Shown: positions 45,668-54,309 of the stretch, in pieces
Layout: every line of letters begins with the position of its first letter
Position numbering within the stretch: the first letter of the stretch is position 1
From: Oceanospirillum sediminis
Lineage (GTDB): Bacteria; Pseudomonadota; Gammaproteobacteria; Pseudomonadales; Halomonadaceae
Reading direction: 5' to 3'
DNA: 64,000 bases
Assembly: GCF_014164585.1 (NCBI RefSeq)
Contig: NZ_JACJFM010000009.1
Coordinates: 99,243 to 163,242 of the forward strand
Translations under genes and position numbers: made by a program
Notes under the pieces: generated by a model
What the model saw: the letters and a program-made list of their open reading frames with translations, nothing else
Told to the model about the DNA's origin: nothing
The model's database searches: none

Positions 45668-46762
45668 TCATACAACCTTAGAAGCCTGACGGTCCGAAGA
45701 AGCCCACAGAGTATCGATATCAATCACATCACCACAACCTTCAGCCCGGTAACCTGGCAAAGCTTCAATGGCAGCAATAAAGTCAGCATGAGCCAGCATA
45801 GCCTGGAAACGCTCCATCGCCAGACCTTGCAAGAAATCCTGATGGCAGACCAGAAGATAATTTTCCTGCTCAACAGGAATAAAGTCCAGACCAAACCGGG
45901 CGGCCGCGGCTTCAACACCAAAACCGGTATCGGCCATTCCTGCTGCCACATAGGCAGCAATAGCAGAGTGAGTAAACTCTTCAGCGTTAAATCCATTAAT
46001 CTGCTCTGGGGATATGGCGCTCCGGCACAATAATTCATCCAGCAAGGCTCTGGAACCAGATCCTTTTTCCCGGTTAATGAAGGTCACATCTTCTCGTATC
46101 AGATCCTGGAACCCCTTGATACCAAGGGGATTACCTGCTGCAACAATCAAACCCTGCTGCCGTGTAATAAAACGAATCACCTGATAGTGATCCTTTTTAA
46201 TAAACTGACTATACGTATGAAACAGAGCTTCACTCAGATGCTTAACCGGAAGATGAAAACCTGCTATATCACACTGACCTCGTCCTAAAGAGGCCAGAGC
46301 ATCCACGGCACTCATATACTGCAGGTCAATCTGAAAGCCATCATTGTGTTCGGGCAGCAGTGCCACCGCATAACCATGACTGGCATGAATCCTGATTACT
46401 GGATTATTTTCTTCCAGTGTTTTTCTTATTTCCAGGTTCAACTCCGATGCCAGGTTTTTCAGCTGGGGTTCCAGCCTCGCACTGACTCTCTGCTCTGCCC
46501 ATAACAACTTCTCACCCAACGGAGATAGCCAGGCACCCTTACCTTTTTGCAGGATAACCAGTTCAGCACCAAAAAAATCCGTCCACTTATTTAACAGATT
46601 CCAGGCATGCCGGTATGAAATCCCGACCTGCTTTGCAGCAGCGGTTAATTTGCCAAACTCATGTACACCTCTCAGCAAATTAAAAAGCTGTGGTTCCAGC
46701 TGTCTTCCCCGTTCATCACAGAAGGTCCAGGCAGGTTTAATCTGTACTTCCTTAATAGGCAT
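45668..46762 (-). CDS. fdsR: FdsR-type regulator: ModE-like HTH plus periplasmic-binding-like domain
   Basis: The 364-residue regulator has an N-terminal LysR/ModE-like helix-turn-helix (FGKLTAAAKQVGISYRHAWN). The C-terminal half resembles a molybdate or solute-binding domain (PBP_like; IRIHASHGYAVALLPEH, then FINREKGSGSRALLDELL). It is divergent from the formate dehydrogenase operon, as in other fds clusters, so it probably controls that operon in response to formate, molybdate or tungstate. An inverted repeat ATATGAA-N6-TTCATAT lies between them. Confidence 0.8.
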   Translation of the reverse strand: MPIKEVQIKPAWTFCDERGRQLEPQLFNLLRGVHEFGKLTAAAKQVGISYRHAWNLLNKWTDFFGAELVILQKGKGAWLSPLGEKLLWAEQRVSARLEPQLKNLASELNLEIRKTLEENNPVIRIHASHGYAVALLPEHNDGFQIDLQYMSAVDALASLGRGQCDIAGFHLPVKHLSEALFHTYSQFIKKDHYQVIRFITRQQGLIVAAGNPLGIKGFQDLIREDVTFINREKGSGSRALLDELLCRSAISPEQINGFNAEEFTHSAIAAYVAAGMADTGFGVEAAAARFGLDFIPVEQENYLLVCHQDFLQGLAMERFQAMLAHADFIAAIEALPGYRAEGCGDVIDIDTLWASSDRQASKVV

Positions 46763-46835
46763 AATATTTCATATTCCAGTAACCCTGTGTTGGTGCTAAC
46801 TTTAGCCTGATCAGGGGTAAATCCCAAAGAAAAAT

Positions 46836-46855
46836 ATATGAAATCAAGTTCATAT
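46836..46855. promoter_or_regulatory. Inverted repeat ATATGAA-N6-TTCATAT, candidate FdsR operator
   Basis: The 7-base arms are perfect, in the 282-base region between fdsR and fdsG. A related half-site TTTCATAT lies at 46767-46774, next to the fdsR start. Spacing and AT-rich arms resemble ModE-type operators, which suits the regulator HTH. Confidence 0.5.
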
Positions 46856-47044
46856 TTTATAATTAAATAACAACAGTCAGAGCACAGGACCGGCCGTACA
46901 CTGATACCAGGCATTGAGCAGATAAATATCTCAGTAAACACCCTATCTTCTGCTGCTTGTAGAAGGCTGCTGAATATTTCATTCATGCCGATGCTGACAG
47001 GGTTTCGGATCAGACAGGGCTCTCAGACGTGACAGGTTAGCCAT

Positions 47045-47560
47045 ATGAGTAGTTATAGAGAGTGGAATCTCCGGTCCGTGCAGGAGATTATAGGTTCTCT
47101 TAAAGATAAACCAGGCGCTCTGCTGCCTATTCTTCATGAGATTCAGAAATCCGAAGGCTATATTCCGCCTGAATCAGTGCCTTTGATTGCTGATGCTCTA
47201 CAGCAAACACGAGCTGAGATTCACGGTGTGATCAGCTTTTACCACTATTTTCGTCAGACACCTCCCGGACGAAATCAGATCCAGATCTGTCGGGCAGAAG
47301 CCTGCCAGGCTCGCGGAGTCCGCACATTAGAAGCTCACGCCAAAGAAAAACTGGGTATCGACTATCACGGCACAACGGCTGATAAAGAGTTCAGTCTGGA
47401 TGCTGTGTATTGTCTGGGTAACTGTTCCTGCGGCCCGACTATTCGGGTTGGTGACGATATTATCGGACGCGTCGACAATCAGAAATTTGATGAGCTGGTT
47501 GAGGAATTATCCGCAGCACCTGTCAGTTTGCAGCCGATCTCTGATGGAGAGCAAGAATAA
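47045..47560 (+). CDS. fdsG: Formate dehydrogenase gamma subunit FdsG (NuoE-like)
   Basis: The 171-residue protein has the [2Fe-2S] thioredoxin-like fold of NuoE. Cluster cysteines lie in ICRAEACQARG and VYCLGNCSCGP. It moves electrons inside the NAD-dependent formate dehydrogenase toward FdsB. Its stop overlaps the fdsB start by one base. AGG lies eight bases upstream of its start. Confidence 0.92.
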   Translation: MSSYREWNLRSVQEIIGSLKDKPGALLPILHEIQKSEGYIPPESVPLIADALQQTRAEIHGVISFYHYFRQTPPGRNQIQICRAEACQARGVRTLEAHAKEKLGIDYHGTTADKEFSLDAVYCLGNCSCGPTIRVGDDIIGRVDNQKFDELVEELSAAPVSLQPISDGEQE

Positions 47561-49176
47561 TGTCTGAGCAAATTAAAGTCTTTATTCCCAGAGATACCAC
47601 CACGATCGCTCTGGAAGGTAATAAAGTGGCACGCCTGATTCAACAGGCAGCAGAGCAATACCAGCAAGATCATCCTGAAGCACAGATTGAAATTATCCGT
47701 AACGGCTCCCGGGGTGTTTTCTGGCTGGAACCTATGATTGAGGTGCAGACATCAACAGGGCGTGTCGCCTGGGGACCTGTCAGTCCGAAGGATGTCGACA
47801 GCCTGGTTGAATCGGGTTTGTTCCAGGGAGAGCAGTCGCATGATTTAGCTCTGGGGAAGGCCGAAGAGCTGCCTTTCCTGAAAAAACAGCAACGACTGAC
47901 ATTTGCCCGGGCAGGCATTACTGACCCTGTGTCTATTGCCGACTACCAGGCTCATGACGGTTTTAAAGGCCTGAAGAAAGCGCTGGCTCTGACAGAGCAA
48001 AATATTGTCGATGAGGTTAAAGCATCAGGTCTTCGGGGCCGGGGCGGAGCAGCATTCCCCACAGGTATTAAATGGCAAACGGTACTGGATTGCGCAGGTC
48101 CTCAGAAATATATCGTCTGCAATGCCGATGAAGGAGACTCCGGTACTTTTGCTGACCGTATGGTGATGGAAGCCGACCCGCTGATGCTGGTCGAAGGCAT
48201 GACCATTGCCGGTCTGGCTGTGGGAGCAGACCAGGGCTATATCTACCTGCGTCAGGAATATCCTGTTGCTCACCAGATTCTCAATGAAGCCATCGCTAAC
48301 GCATACGAAGCTGGCTTTCTCGGAGATGATATCTGCGGCAGTGGTAAGCGCTTCCATCTTGAAGTGCGCCTTGGCGCTGCAGCTTATATTTGCGGAGAAG
48401 AAACCTCACTGCTGGAAAGTCTGGAAGGTAAGCGAGGTCTGGTACGGGCTAAACCACCACTCCCCGCTATTGAAGGTCTGTTTGGCCAGCCAACGATTGT
48501 TAATAACGTACTCTCTCTGGCGGCTGTGCCTTATATTCTGGCGGAAGGCGGCCAATCCTACGCAGATTATGGCATGGGGCGTTCCAGGGGCACCCTGCCT
48601 TTTCAGCTGGCAGGCAACCTTCAGCAGGGTGGCCTGGTCGAGCTGGCGTTTGGCACCACCCTTCAGCAGCTGCTGGATGACTTTGCCGGTGGCACCGCAT
48701 CCGGACGTCCTATGAAAGCGATTCAGGTCGGCGGCCCTCTGGGTGCGTATCTGCCTGAAAGCCAGTGGAACACAGAACTGGACTATGAAGCTTTCTCGGC
48801 TGTGGGAGCAGTACTGGGACATGGTGGTATTGTCGTATTCGATGATACCGTGGATATGAGTGAACAGGCGCGTTTCTCGATGGAGTTCTGTGTCGAAGAA
48901 TCCTGTGGTAAATGCACGCCATGCCGTATCGGTTCAACCCGTGGGGTTGAAGTGATCGACCGGATACGCAGCAAGGAAAACCCTGAGGCCAACATGGAAC
49001 TGCTGGAAGACCTGTGCGACACCATGATTCATGGTTCCCTCTGTGCCATGGGCGGAATGACACCTTTCCCTGTGCAGAGTGCCGTGCAGCACTTCCCGGA
49101 TGACTGGTCCGGCTATACTCAGAAGACATCCTCAGACAGCGCACAAGAGCAAAACACCGGAGGACAGCCAGCATGA
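47560..49176 (+). CDS. fdsB: Formate dehydrogenase beta subunit FdsB (NuoF-like, NAD/FMN)
   Basis: The 538-residue subunit has a thioredoxin-like N-terminus and a NuoF-like core. The NAD/FMN region shows GLRGRGGAAFPTGIKWQ and NADEGDSGTFADR. The [4Fe-4S] ligands lie in ESCGKCTPCRIG and a later Cys in HGSLCAMGG. It reduces NAD+ with electrons from formate. It overlaps fdsA by four bases (ATGA). Confidence 0.93.
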   Translation: MSEQIKVFIPRDTTTIALEGNKVARLIQQAAEQYQQDHPEAQIEIIRNGSRGVFWLEPMIEVQTSTGRVAWGPVSPKDVDSLVESGLFQGEQSHDLALGKAEELPFLKKQQRLTFARAGITDPVSIADYQAHDGFKGLKKALALTEQNIVDEVKASGLRGRGGAAFPTGIKWQTVLDCAGPQKYIVCNADEGDSGTFADRMVMEADPLMLVEGMTIAGLAVGADQGYIYLRQEYPVAHQILNEAIANAYEAGFLGDDICGSGKRFHLEVRLGAAAYICGEETSLLESLEGKRGLVRAKPPLPAIEGLFGQPTIVNNVLSLAAVPYILAEGGQSYADYGMGRSRGTLPFQLAGNLQQGGLVELAFGTTLQQLLDDFAGGTASGRPMKAIQVGGPLGAYLPESQWNTELDYEAFSAVGAVLGHGGIVVFDDTVDMSEQARFSMEFCVEESCGKCTPCRIGSTRGVEVIDRIRSKENPEANMELLEDLCDTMIHGSLCAMGGMTPFPVQSAVQHFPDDWSGYTQKTSSDSAQEQNTGGQPA

Positions 49177-52079
49177 TCGAGATATTTGACCCCAAAAGCC
49201 AGAATCTGGAACTGAACGTAGTCCCGGATAAAGATTATGGTACACCCGCCAGTCAGTCTGAGCAGATGATCAGTCTGGATATCGACGGCTATGAAATCAC
49301 AGTACCACAAGGCACCTCTGTGATGAGAGCCGCAGCACTGGCAGATATTAATATCCCAAAACTCTGTGCATCTGATAACCTGGAGTCTTACGGTTCCTGC
49401 CGACTCTGCGCGGTAGAGATTGAAGGTCGAAGAGGTATGCCTGCCTCCTGTACGACACCAGCCGAAAGCGGCATGAAAGTGCGTACTCAGTCCGGGAAAT
49501 TGGCGAAATTACGTCGCAATATCATGGAGCTGTATATTTCAGATCACCCGCTGGACTGCCTGACCTGCCCGGCTAACGGTGATTGTGAACTTCAGGATAT
49601 GGCCGGAGCAGTTGGCTTGCGAGAAGTTCGCTACGGTTTCAGTGGCGACAACCATCTGGATGCGGAAAAAGATACTTCCAACCCTTATTTCACCTTTGAT
49701 GCCAGCAAATGTATCGTCTGCAGTCGCTGCGTTCGTGCCTGTGGCGAAGTTCAGGGCACCTTCGCGCTGACCGTTGATAACCGGGGCTTTAAATCCACTA
49801 TCAGCGCAGGTCAGAAAGAGAACTTTCTGGACTCAGACTGTGTATCCTGCGGCGCCTGTGTACAGGCCTGCCCAACGGCCACTCTGATTGAAAACAATGT
49901 GATTGAGCAGGGACAACCGGATCACAGCGTCGTGACGACTTGTGCCTATTGTGGTGTCGGCTGTTCCTTTAAAGCAGAAATGAAAGGCGAAGAAGTGATT
50001 CGTATGGTGCCTTACAAAGGTGGTAAGGCCAATATGGGCCACTCCTGCGTTAAAGGTCGCTTTGCGTTTGGTTATGCCACCCACAAAGACCGTATTACTG
50101 AACCTATGATCAGGGATTCTATCGATCAGCCCTGGAAAAAAGTCAGCTGGGAAGAAGCCATTGAATTCTCCGCTCGAAGACTACAGGAAACCCAGACTAA
50201 ATACGGTCGTGAAAGTATTGGCGGTATCACCTCTTCCCGCTGTACCAATGAAGAGACTTATCTGGTTCAGAAACTGATCCGCGCCGCTTTTGGTAATAAC
50301 AATACAGATACCTGTGCTCGTGTTTGCCATAGTCCGACCGGTTACGGTCTGAAAGTCACTATGGGCGAAGCTGCCGGTACACAGACCTTTGAATCTGTGC
50401 TTCAGTCTGACACCGTACTGGTTATGGGTGCTAATCCGACCGATGCCCACCCGGTGTTTGGTTCTCTGCTGCGTAAACGACTGCGCCAGGGTGCTAAGCT
50501 GATCGTGATCGATCCTCGAAGCATTGATCTGCTGAAAACCCCTCATCTGGGCAATGCGGTTCATCTTCAGCTTCGTCCGGGTACCAATGTAGCCATGATC
50601 AATGCGCTGGCTCATGTTATTGTTAGCGAAGGTCTTGAAGATGCCGACTTTATCAGTAAGCGCTGCGATGATGATAACTATCAGCGCTGGAGAGCCTTTA
50701 TTCAGCAACCGGAAAATTCACCAGAAGCTGTTGAAGAGGTTACCGGTGTAGCTGCGTCAGATATTCGCAAAGCAGCACTCTGGTTTGCAGAAGCCGGTAA
50801 TAGTGCCATCTATTACGGACTGGGAGTAACCGAGCACAGCCAGGGCTCTACTACGGTAATGGGCATTGCTAACCTGGCGATGGCTACAGGCAATATTGGC
50901 CGTGAAGGCGTGGGCGTAAATCCTCTGCGTGGTCAGAATAATGTTCAGGGTTCCTGCGATATGGGCTCCTTCCCTCATGATCTGCCGGGCTATCAGCATG
51001 TTGCTGACGATATCGCCAGAGCGCGTTTTGAGGCTCGCTGGGGAGTCACTCTGGATCATGAACCTGGCCTGCGAATTCCAAACATGTTTGACTCGGCACT
51101 AGCCGGAGAATTCAAGGGCATGTATGTCCAGGGTGAAGATATCGCTCAGTCAGATCCGAATACCCAGCATGTTGAAGCAGCTCTGGAAGCACTGGATATT
51201 CTGATTGTTCAGGATATTTTCCTGAATGAAACCGCTAAATTTGCTCATGTACTGTTGCCAGGTTCAACCTTCCTGGAAAAAGATGGCACCTTTACTAACG
51301 CCGAGCGCCGTATTAACCGGGTGCGTAAAGTGATGACACCACTGGGTGGAAAGCAGGACTGGGAAGTGACTGTCATGCTGTCCAATGCTCTGGGCTATCC
51401 GATGGATTACAAACATCCATCCGAAATCATGGATGAAATTGCAGAACTGACCCCGACCTTTACCGGTGTCAGCTATCAGAAACTGGAAGAGATGGGCAGC
51501 ATTCAGTGGCCATGCAATGAGGAATTCCCGGATGGCTCTCCGACCATGCACGTCGAGGATTTCCCAATCGGAGAAGGTCAGTTTGCGGTCACTCAGTATG
51601 TTCCGACATCTGAAAAGTCCACCTCGCGCTTCCCGCTGTTACTGACAACAGGACGCATTCTGTCTCAGTATAACGTGGGGGCTCAGACCCGACGCACGGC
51701 TAACCAGGCCTGGCATGATGAAGATATTCTGGAAATCCATCCGGCCGATGCAGAGTTGAGAGGTATCAGCGATGGCGACTGGCTGGGTATCCGCAGTCGC
51801 GCCGGTGATACAGTGATGCGAGCCAGCATCAGTGAGCGCATGCAGCCAGGCGTGGTTTATACTACATTCCACCATCCGGGCAGTGGCGCTAACGTGATCA
51901 CAACAGACAGTTCAGACTGGGCAACCAACTGTCCTGAGTATAAAGTAACGGCCGTTCAGGTTGAGAAAGTCAGTCAGCCCTCACAATGGCAGCAAAACTT
52001 CCGCCGCTTTGAGGATGAACAGCTCGAGCATCTGCGTAAGGGCCGTGAAGAACAGGCTCAGGCGATACGGGTACGCTGA
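49173..52079 (+). CDS. fdsA: NAD-dependent formate dehydrogenase catalytic subunit FdsA (Mo or W)
   Basis: The 968-residue subunit has an N-terminal [2Fe-2S] domain (CASDNLESYGSCRLC). A His-Cys cluster site follows (HPLDCLTCPANGDCEL), then two 4Fe-4S sets (CIVCSRCVRAC, CVSCGACVQAC) and the catalytic-domain cluster CAYCGVGCS. The Mo/W ligand is Cys in TDTCARVCHSPTGYGLK, not selenocysteine, followed by the expected His. Molybdopterin-binding domains run to the end. It oxidises formate to CO2 in the cytoplasm. A perfect hairpin separates it from fdhD. Confidence 0.93.
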   Translation: MIEIFDPKSQNLELNVVPDKDYGTPASQSEQMISLDIDGYEITVPQGTSVMRAAALADINIPKLCASDNLESYGSCRLCAVEIEGRRGMPASCTTPAESGMKVRTQSGKLAKLRRNIMELYISDHPLDCLTCPANGDCELQDMAGAVGLREVRYGFSGDNHLDAEKDTSNPYFTFDASKCIVCSRCVRACGEVQGTFALTVDNRGFKSTISAGQKENFLDSDCVSCGACVQACPTATLIENNVIEQGQPDHSVVTTCAYCGVGCSFKAEMKGEEVIRMVPYKGGKANMGHSCVKGRFAFGYATHKDRITEPMIRDSIDQPWKKVSWEEAIEFSARRLQETQTKYGRESIGGITSSRCTNEETYLVQKLIRAAFGNNNTDTCARVCHSPTGYGLKVTMGEAAGTQTFESVLQSDTVLVMGANPTDAHPVFGSLLRKRLRQGAKLIVIDPRSIDLLKTPHLGNAVHLQLRPGTNVAMINALAHVIVSEGLEDADFISKRCDDDNYQRWRAFIQQPENSPEAVEEVTGVAASDIRKAALWFAEAGNSAIYYGLGVTEHSQGSTTVMGIANLAMATGNIGREGVGVNPLRGQNNVQGSCDMGSFPHDLPGYQHVADDIARARFEARWGVTLDHEPGLRIPNMFDSALAGEFKGMYVQGEDIAQSDPNTQHVEAALEALDILIVQDIFLNETAKFAHVLLPGSTFLEKDGTFTNAERRINRVRKVMTPLGGKQDWEVTVMLSNALGYPMDYKHPSEIMDEIAELTPTFTGVSYQKLEEMGSIQWPCNEEFPDGSPTMHVEDFPIGEGQFAVTQYVPTSEKSTSRFPLLLTTGRILSQYNVGAQTRRTANQAWHDEDILEIHPADAELRGISDGDWLGIRSRAGDTVMRASISERMQPGVVYTTFHHPGSGANVITTDSSDWATNCPEYKVTAVQVEKVSQPSQWQQNFRRFEDEQLEHLRKGREEQAQAIRVR

Positions 52080-52097
52080 TTTATTTTCCGGGTATTA

Positions 52098-52120
52098 CGG
52101 GCAGAGATACTCTCTGCCCG
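52098..52120 (+). other. Intercistronic hairpin between fdsA and fdhD
   Basis: CGGGCAGAGA-TAC-TCTCTGCCCG is a perfect 10-base-pair stem, ending 10 bases before the fdhD ATG. It has no T tract. It may protect the fdsA mRNA or lower fdhD translation, since no clear ribosome site precedes that ATG. Confidence 0.5.
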
Positions 52121-52130
52121 GACTGATTCT

Positions 52131-52994
52131 ATGAGATCACAGGGTATGCAGCAGCTTAAATCAGATCATCAACAGGCTGACACGACTCCGTCACGGGGAT
52201 ACACCACCAGAGCGGTGCAGCGCTGGTCACAGTCGGCTTCAGGCTGGTCTTCTGAAGATTTGCTGGACAATCTGGCAGAAGAACAACCCGTTGCTCTGGT
52301 TTACAACGGCATTTCTCATGCGGTTATGATGGCCACACCGGATCACCTGGATGAGTTTGCTCTGGGCTTCAGTATCAGCGAAGGACTGATACACTCCCCA
52401 TCAGAAATTTACGATATTGACGTCACTCGGCAGTGCCAGGGCTGGTCAGTCAATATTGAAATTTCCAGCCAGCGTATGATGGAACTGAAGCAGAGACGGC
52501 GTAATCTTGCAGGCAGAACGGGATGTGGCTTATGCGGAACAGAATCTCTGGAGCAGGCTATCCGGCCATTAGCTTCCGTTGATGCTGCGCCGTTGCCATC
52601 ACCGGATACGATTGAACAGGCCCTGTCAGAAATGACAGCCCATCAGTCACTGAAAAAAATGACCGGAGCATCTCACGCTGCCGTGTGGGCTGATTTAACA
52701 GGCCAGCCTCTGGCAATCAGAGAGGATGTCGGTCGCCATAATGCACTGGATAAACTGATTGGCTATCTGGTAACAGAAAAAACAGACCTGAAACAGGGCT
52801 TTTTACTGATATCCAGTCGGGCCAGCTATGAAATGGTGCAGAAAACCGCCAGTGCCGGTATCAGCAATCTGGTAGCTATCTCTGCGCCTACGGCTCTGGC
52901 TGTAGAACAAGCTGTGCAAAGTGGAATCAACCTGATTGCTTTCGCCCGGAATCAGCGTTTTATTCTTTATACTCAGAACAATACAACATTCTGA
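52131..52994 (+). CDS. fdhD: Formate dehydrogenase sulphurtransferase FdhD
   Basis: The 287-residue accessory protein transfers sulphur to the Mo/W cofactor of formate dehydrogenase. Family signatures seen: DHLDEFALGFSISEGLI, the conserved GRTGCGLCGTESL pair of cysteines, and REDVGRHNALDKLIG. The first ATG lies directly behind a hairpin, without a clear Shine-Dalgarno site. A second ATG is at 52146. It sits between fdsA and fdsD, as usual for this operon. Confidence 0.92.
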   Translation: MRSQGMQQLKSDHQQADTTPSRGYTTRAVQRWSQSASGWSSEDLLDNLAEEQPVALVYNGISHAVMMATPDHLDEFALGFSISEGLIHSPSEIYDIDVTRQCQGWSVNIEISSQRMMELKQRRRNLAGRTGCGLCGTESLEQAIRPLASVDAAPLPSPDTIEQALSEMTAHQSLKKMTGASHAAVWADLTGQPLAIREDVGRHNALDKLIGYLVTEKTDLKQGFLLISSRASYEMVQKTASAGISNLVAISAPTALAVEQAVQSGINLIAFARNQRFILYTQNNTTF

Positions 52995-53059
52995 GATCAG
53001 ACAGAATCATTAAAGCAGAGCAAGCAGGCTCTGTTTGATTGACAGGACAGGAGTAAGTT

Positions 53060-53281
53060 ATGCGTACTCAACGGGAACAACTGCTGGTTATGCTGAACCA
53101 GATTATTGATAACAACAGCTATGACAGAAGTCCGGAACAGACGGCTGACGCTACGGCCACTCATTTGCAAAAGTTCTGGGCCAGATCGATGAAACAGCAA
53201 ATTATTGCTTATATGGATGAAGACGGCAGTGAGCTGTGTGAAACCGGTCGACTGGCAGTGCAGAAACTACAAAGTATCTGA
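53060..53281 (+). CDS. fdsD: Formate dehydrogenase delta subunit FdsD
   Basis: The 73-residue protein matches the small FdsD family: LNQIIDNNSYDRSPEQTADA, then ATHLQKFWARSMKQQIIAYM. It is needed for assembly or activity of Fds in other species. AGGAG lies six bases before its ATG. A terminator follows the stop after about 25 bases. Confidence 0.9.
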   Translation: MRTQREQLLVMLNQIIDNNSYDRSPEQTADATATHLQKFWARSMKQQIIAYMDEDGSELCETGRLAVQKLQSI

Positions 53282-53304
53282 GCAGCACTTCTGTAAAAGG
53301 AAAA

Positions 53305-53334
53305 GAATTCTCCGGCTAACGGGCTGGAGAATTC
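53305..53334. terminator. Bidirectional terminator after fdsD
   Basis: GAATTCTCC and GGAGAATTC pair perfectly around 12 bases. On the minus strand TTTTCCTTTTAC follows, which suits the end of the gene at 53383. The plus side lacks a strong T tract. Confidence 0.6.
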
Positions 53335-53382
53335 AGACCTGTTTCTGTTCAGATGAATCGACATGGAACAGAATCAGAAGCC

Positions 53383-54171
53383 TTATCTTGATCCGGGTCC
53401 GGGTTCCAGGCCTTTGAATACCTCTTCATCAACGCCTTCAGAAAAAGTGATTTCATCCAGATTATTCGTCAGCTTTTTAACGGCTGAATCCAGATCAAGT
53501 TTCTGAAGCGAGCTGAGAACACCATCGTCCTGCTGTTTTTTGTCTGTCGCGGCAGATGCTTTACTCTGTTGCTGAGATACTGCAGAAGTGACTGACTCAG
53601 CTTCCATTTCTTCTTCAGAGTACAGATAACCATGCTGAGAGTTGCCTGATGGTTCAAGAGCTGCAAAAGGATCTTTTTTAGTCCGGGTAACAGCTACTTC
53701 AGAACGAGTATTGTCCTGCTCTGGTTCAATCACAGGCTGCACAGTACGTTCAGCAGGGCTCTTTTGCTCAGTCACACTCGCAGATTTCACGGTGTTTTTC
53801 TGTTCATTCACTTCTCGTTCCGACGTATTGACCGATTCTGAAACACTGACAGGCTCTTCAGTAATGATAACCTCCGGAGTAGCTACCTGCTTCTGTTCTG
53901 ATACGACAACAGGTTCCGGTTGTTTATGCGGTTTAGTACTGGTTTCAGATTCAGCCGTTGTATTCTGCTCTGCTGTCCGGGCAGGTTCAGAAATTTCATT
54001 CTGCTCTGAAGACTCAGAGTTTTCCTGAGTATCACTCTCTTCATCATACAAATAACCATGCTGAGAGTTACTGGCAGGCTCAAGAGCCGAGAAAGGGTTT
54101 GCCACGGCGACCTGGGTCGATACAGCCATGACTGTAACTGAAGCAATAACCAGTTTATTAAATGTACCCAT
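53383..54171 (-). CDS. Secreted protein with duplicated PFxALEPxxNSQHGYLY motif, unknown function
   Basis: This 262-residue protein belongs to no family I recognise. A signal peptide ends VAVA. A motif PFSALEPASNSQHGYLY starts right after it (26-42) and recurs as PFAALEPSGNSQHGYLY at 168-184. A shorter FKGLEPGPGSR closes the protein. Between the two copies lie 120 residues rich in Glu, Ser, Thr and Gln without predicted folding. The region after the second copy may form a helix (LSSLQKLDLDSAVKKLTNNL). It stands alone, after the fds terminator and upstream of a YcaQ gene. Confidence 0.7.
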   Translation of the reverse strand: MGTFNKLVIASVTVMAVSTQVAVANPFSALEPASNSQHGYLYDEESDTQENSESSEQNEISEPARTAEQNTTAESETSTKPHKQPEPVVVSEQKQVATPEVIITEEPVSVSESVNTSEREVNEQKNTVKSASVTEQKSPAERTVQPVIEPEQDNTRSEVAVTRTKKDPFAALEPSGNSQHGYLYSEEEMEAESVTSAVSQQQSKASAATDKKQQDDGVLSSLQKLDLDSAVKKLTNNLDEITFSEGVDEEVFKGLEPGPGSR

Positions 54172-54309
54172 GATTAATATCTCTTAAAAACCTTTAGTAA
54201 AACAATACGTGACACAGCGAGTTGTGTAGTCAGAAATAAGATCGGATTGTACGGCTATCTGACATCATCGCAAGCAGACTGGTTCAATATCAGTTGCTCA
54301 GCATAAGTA

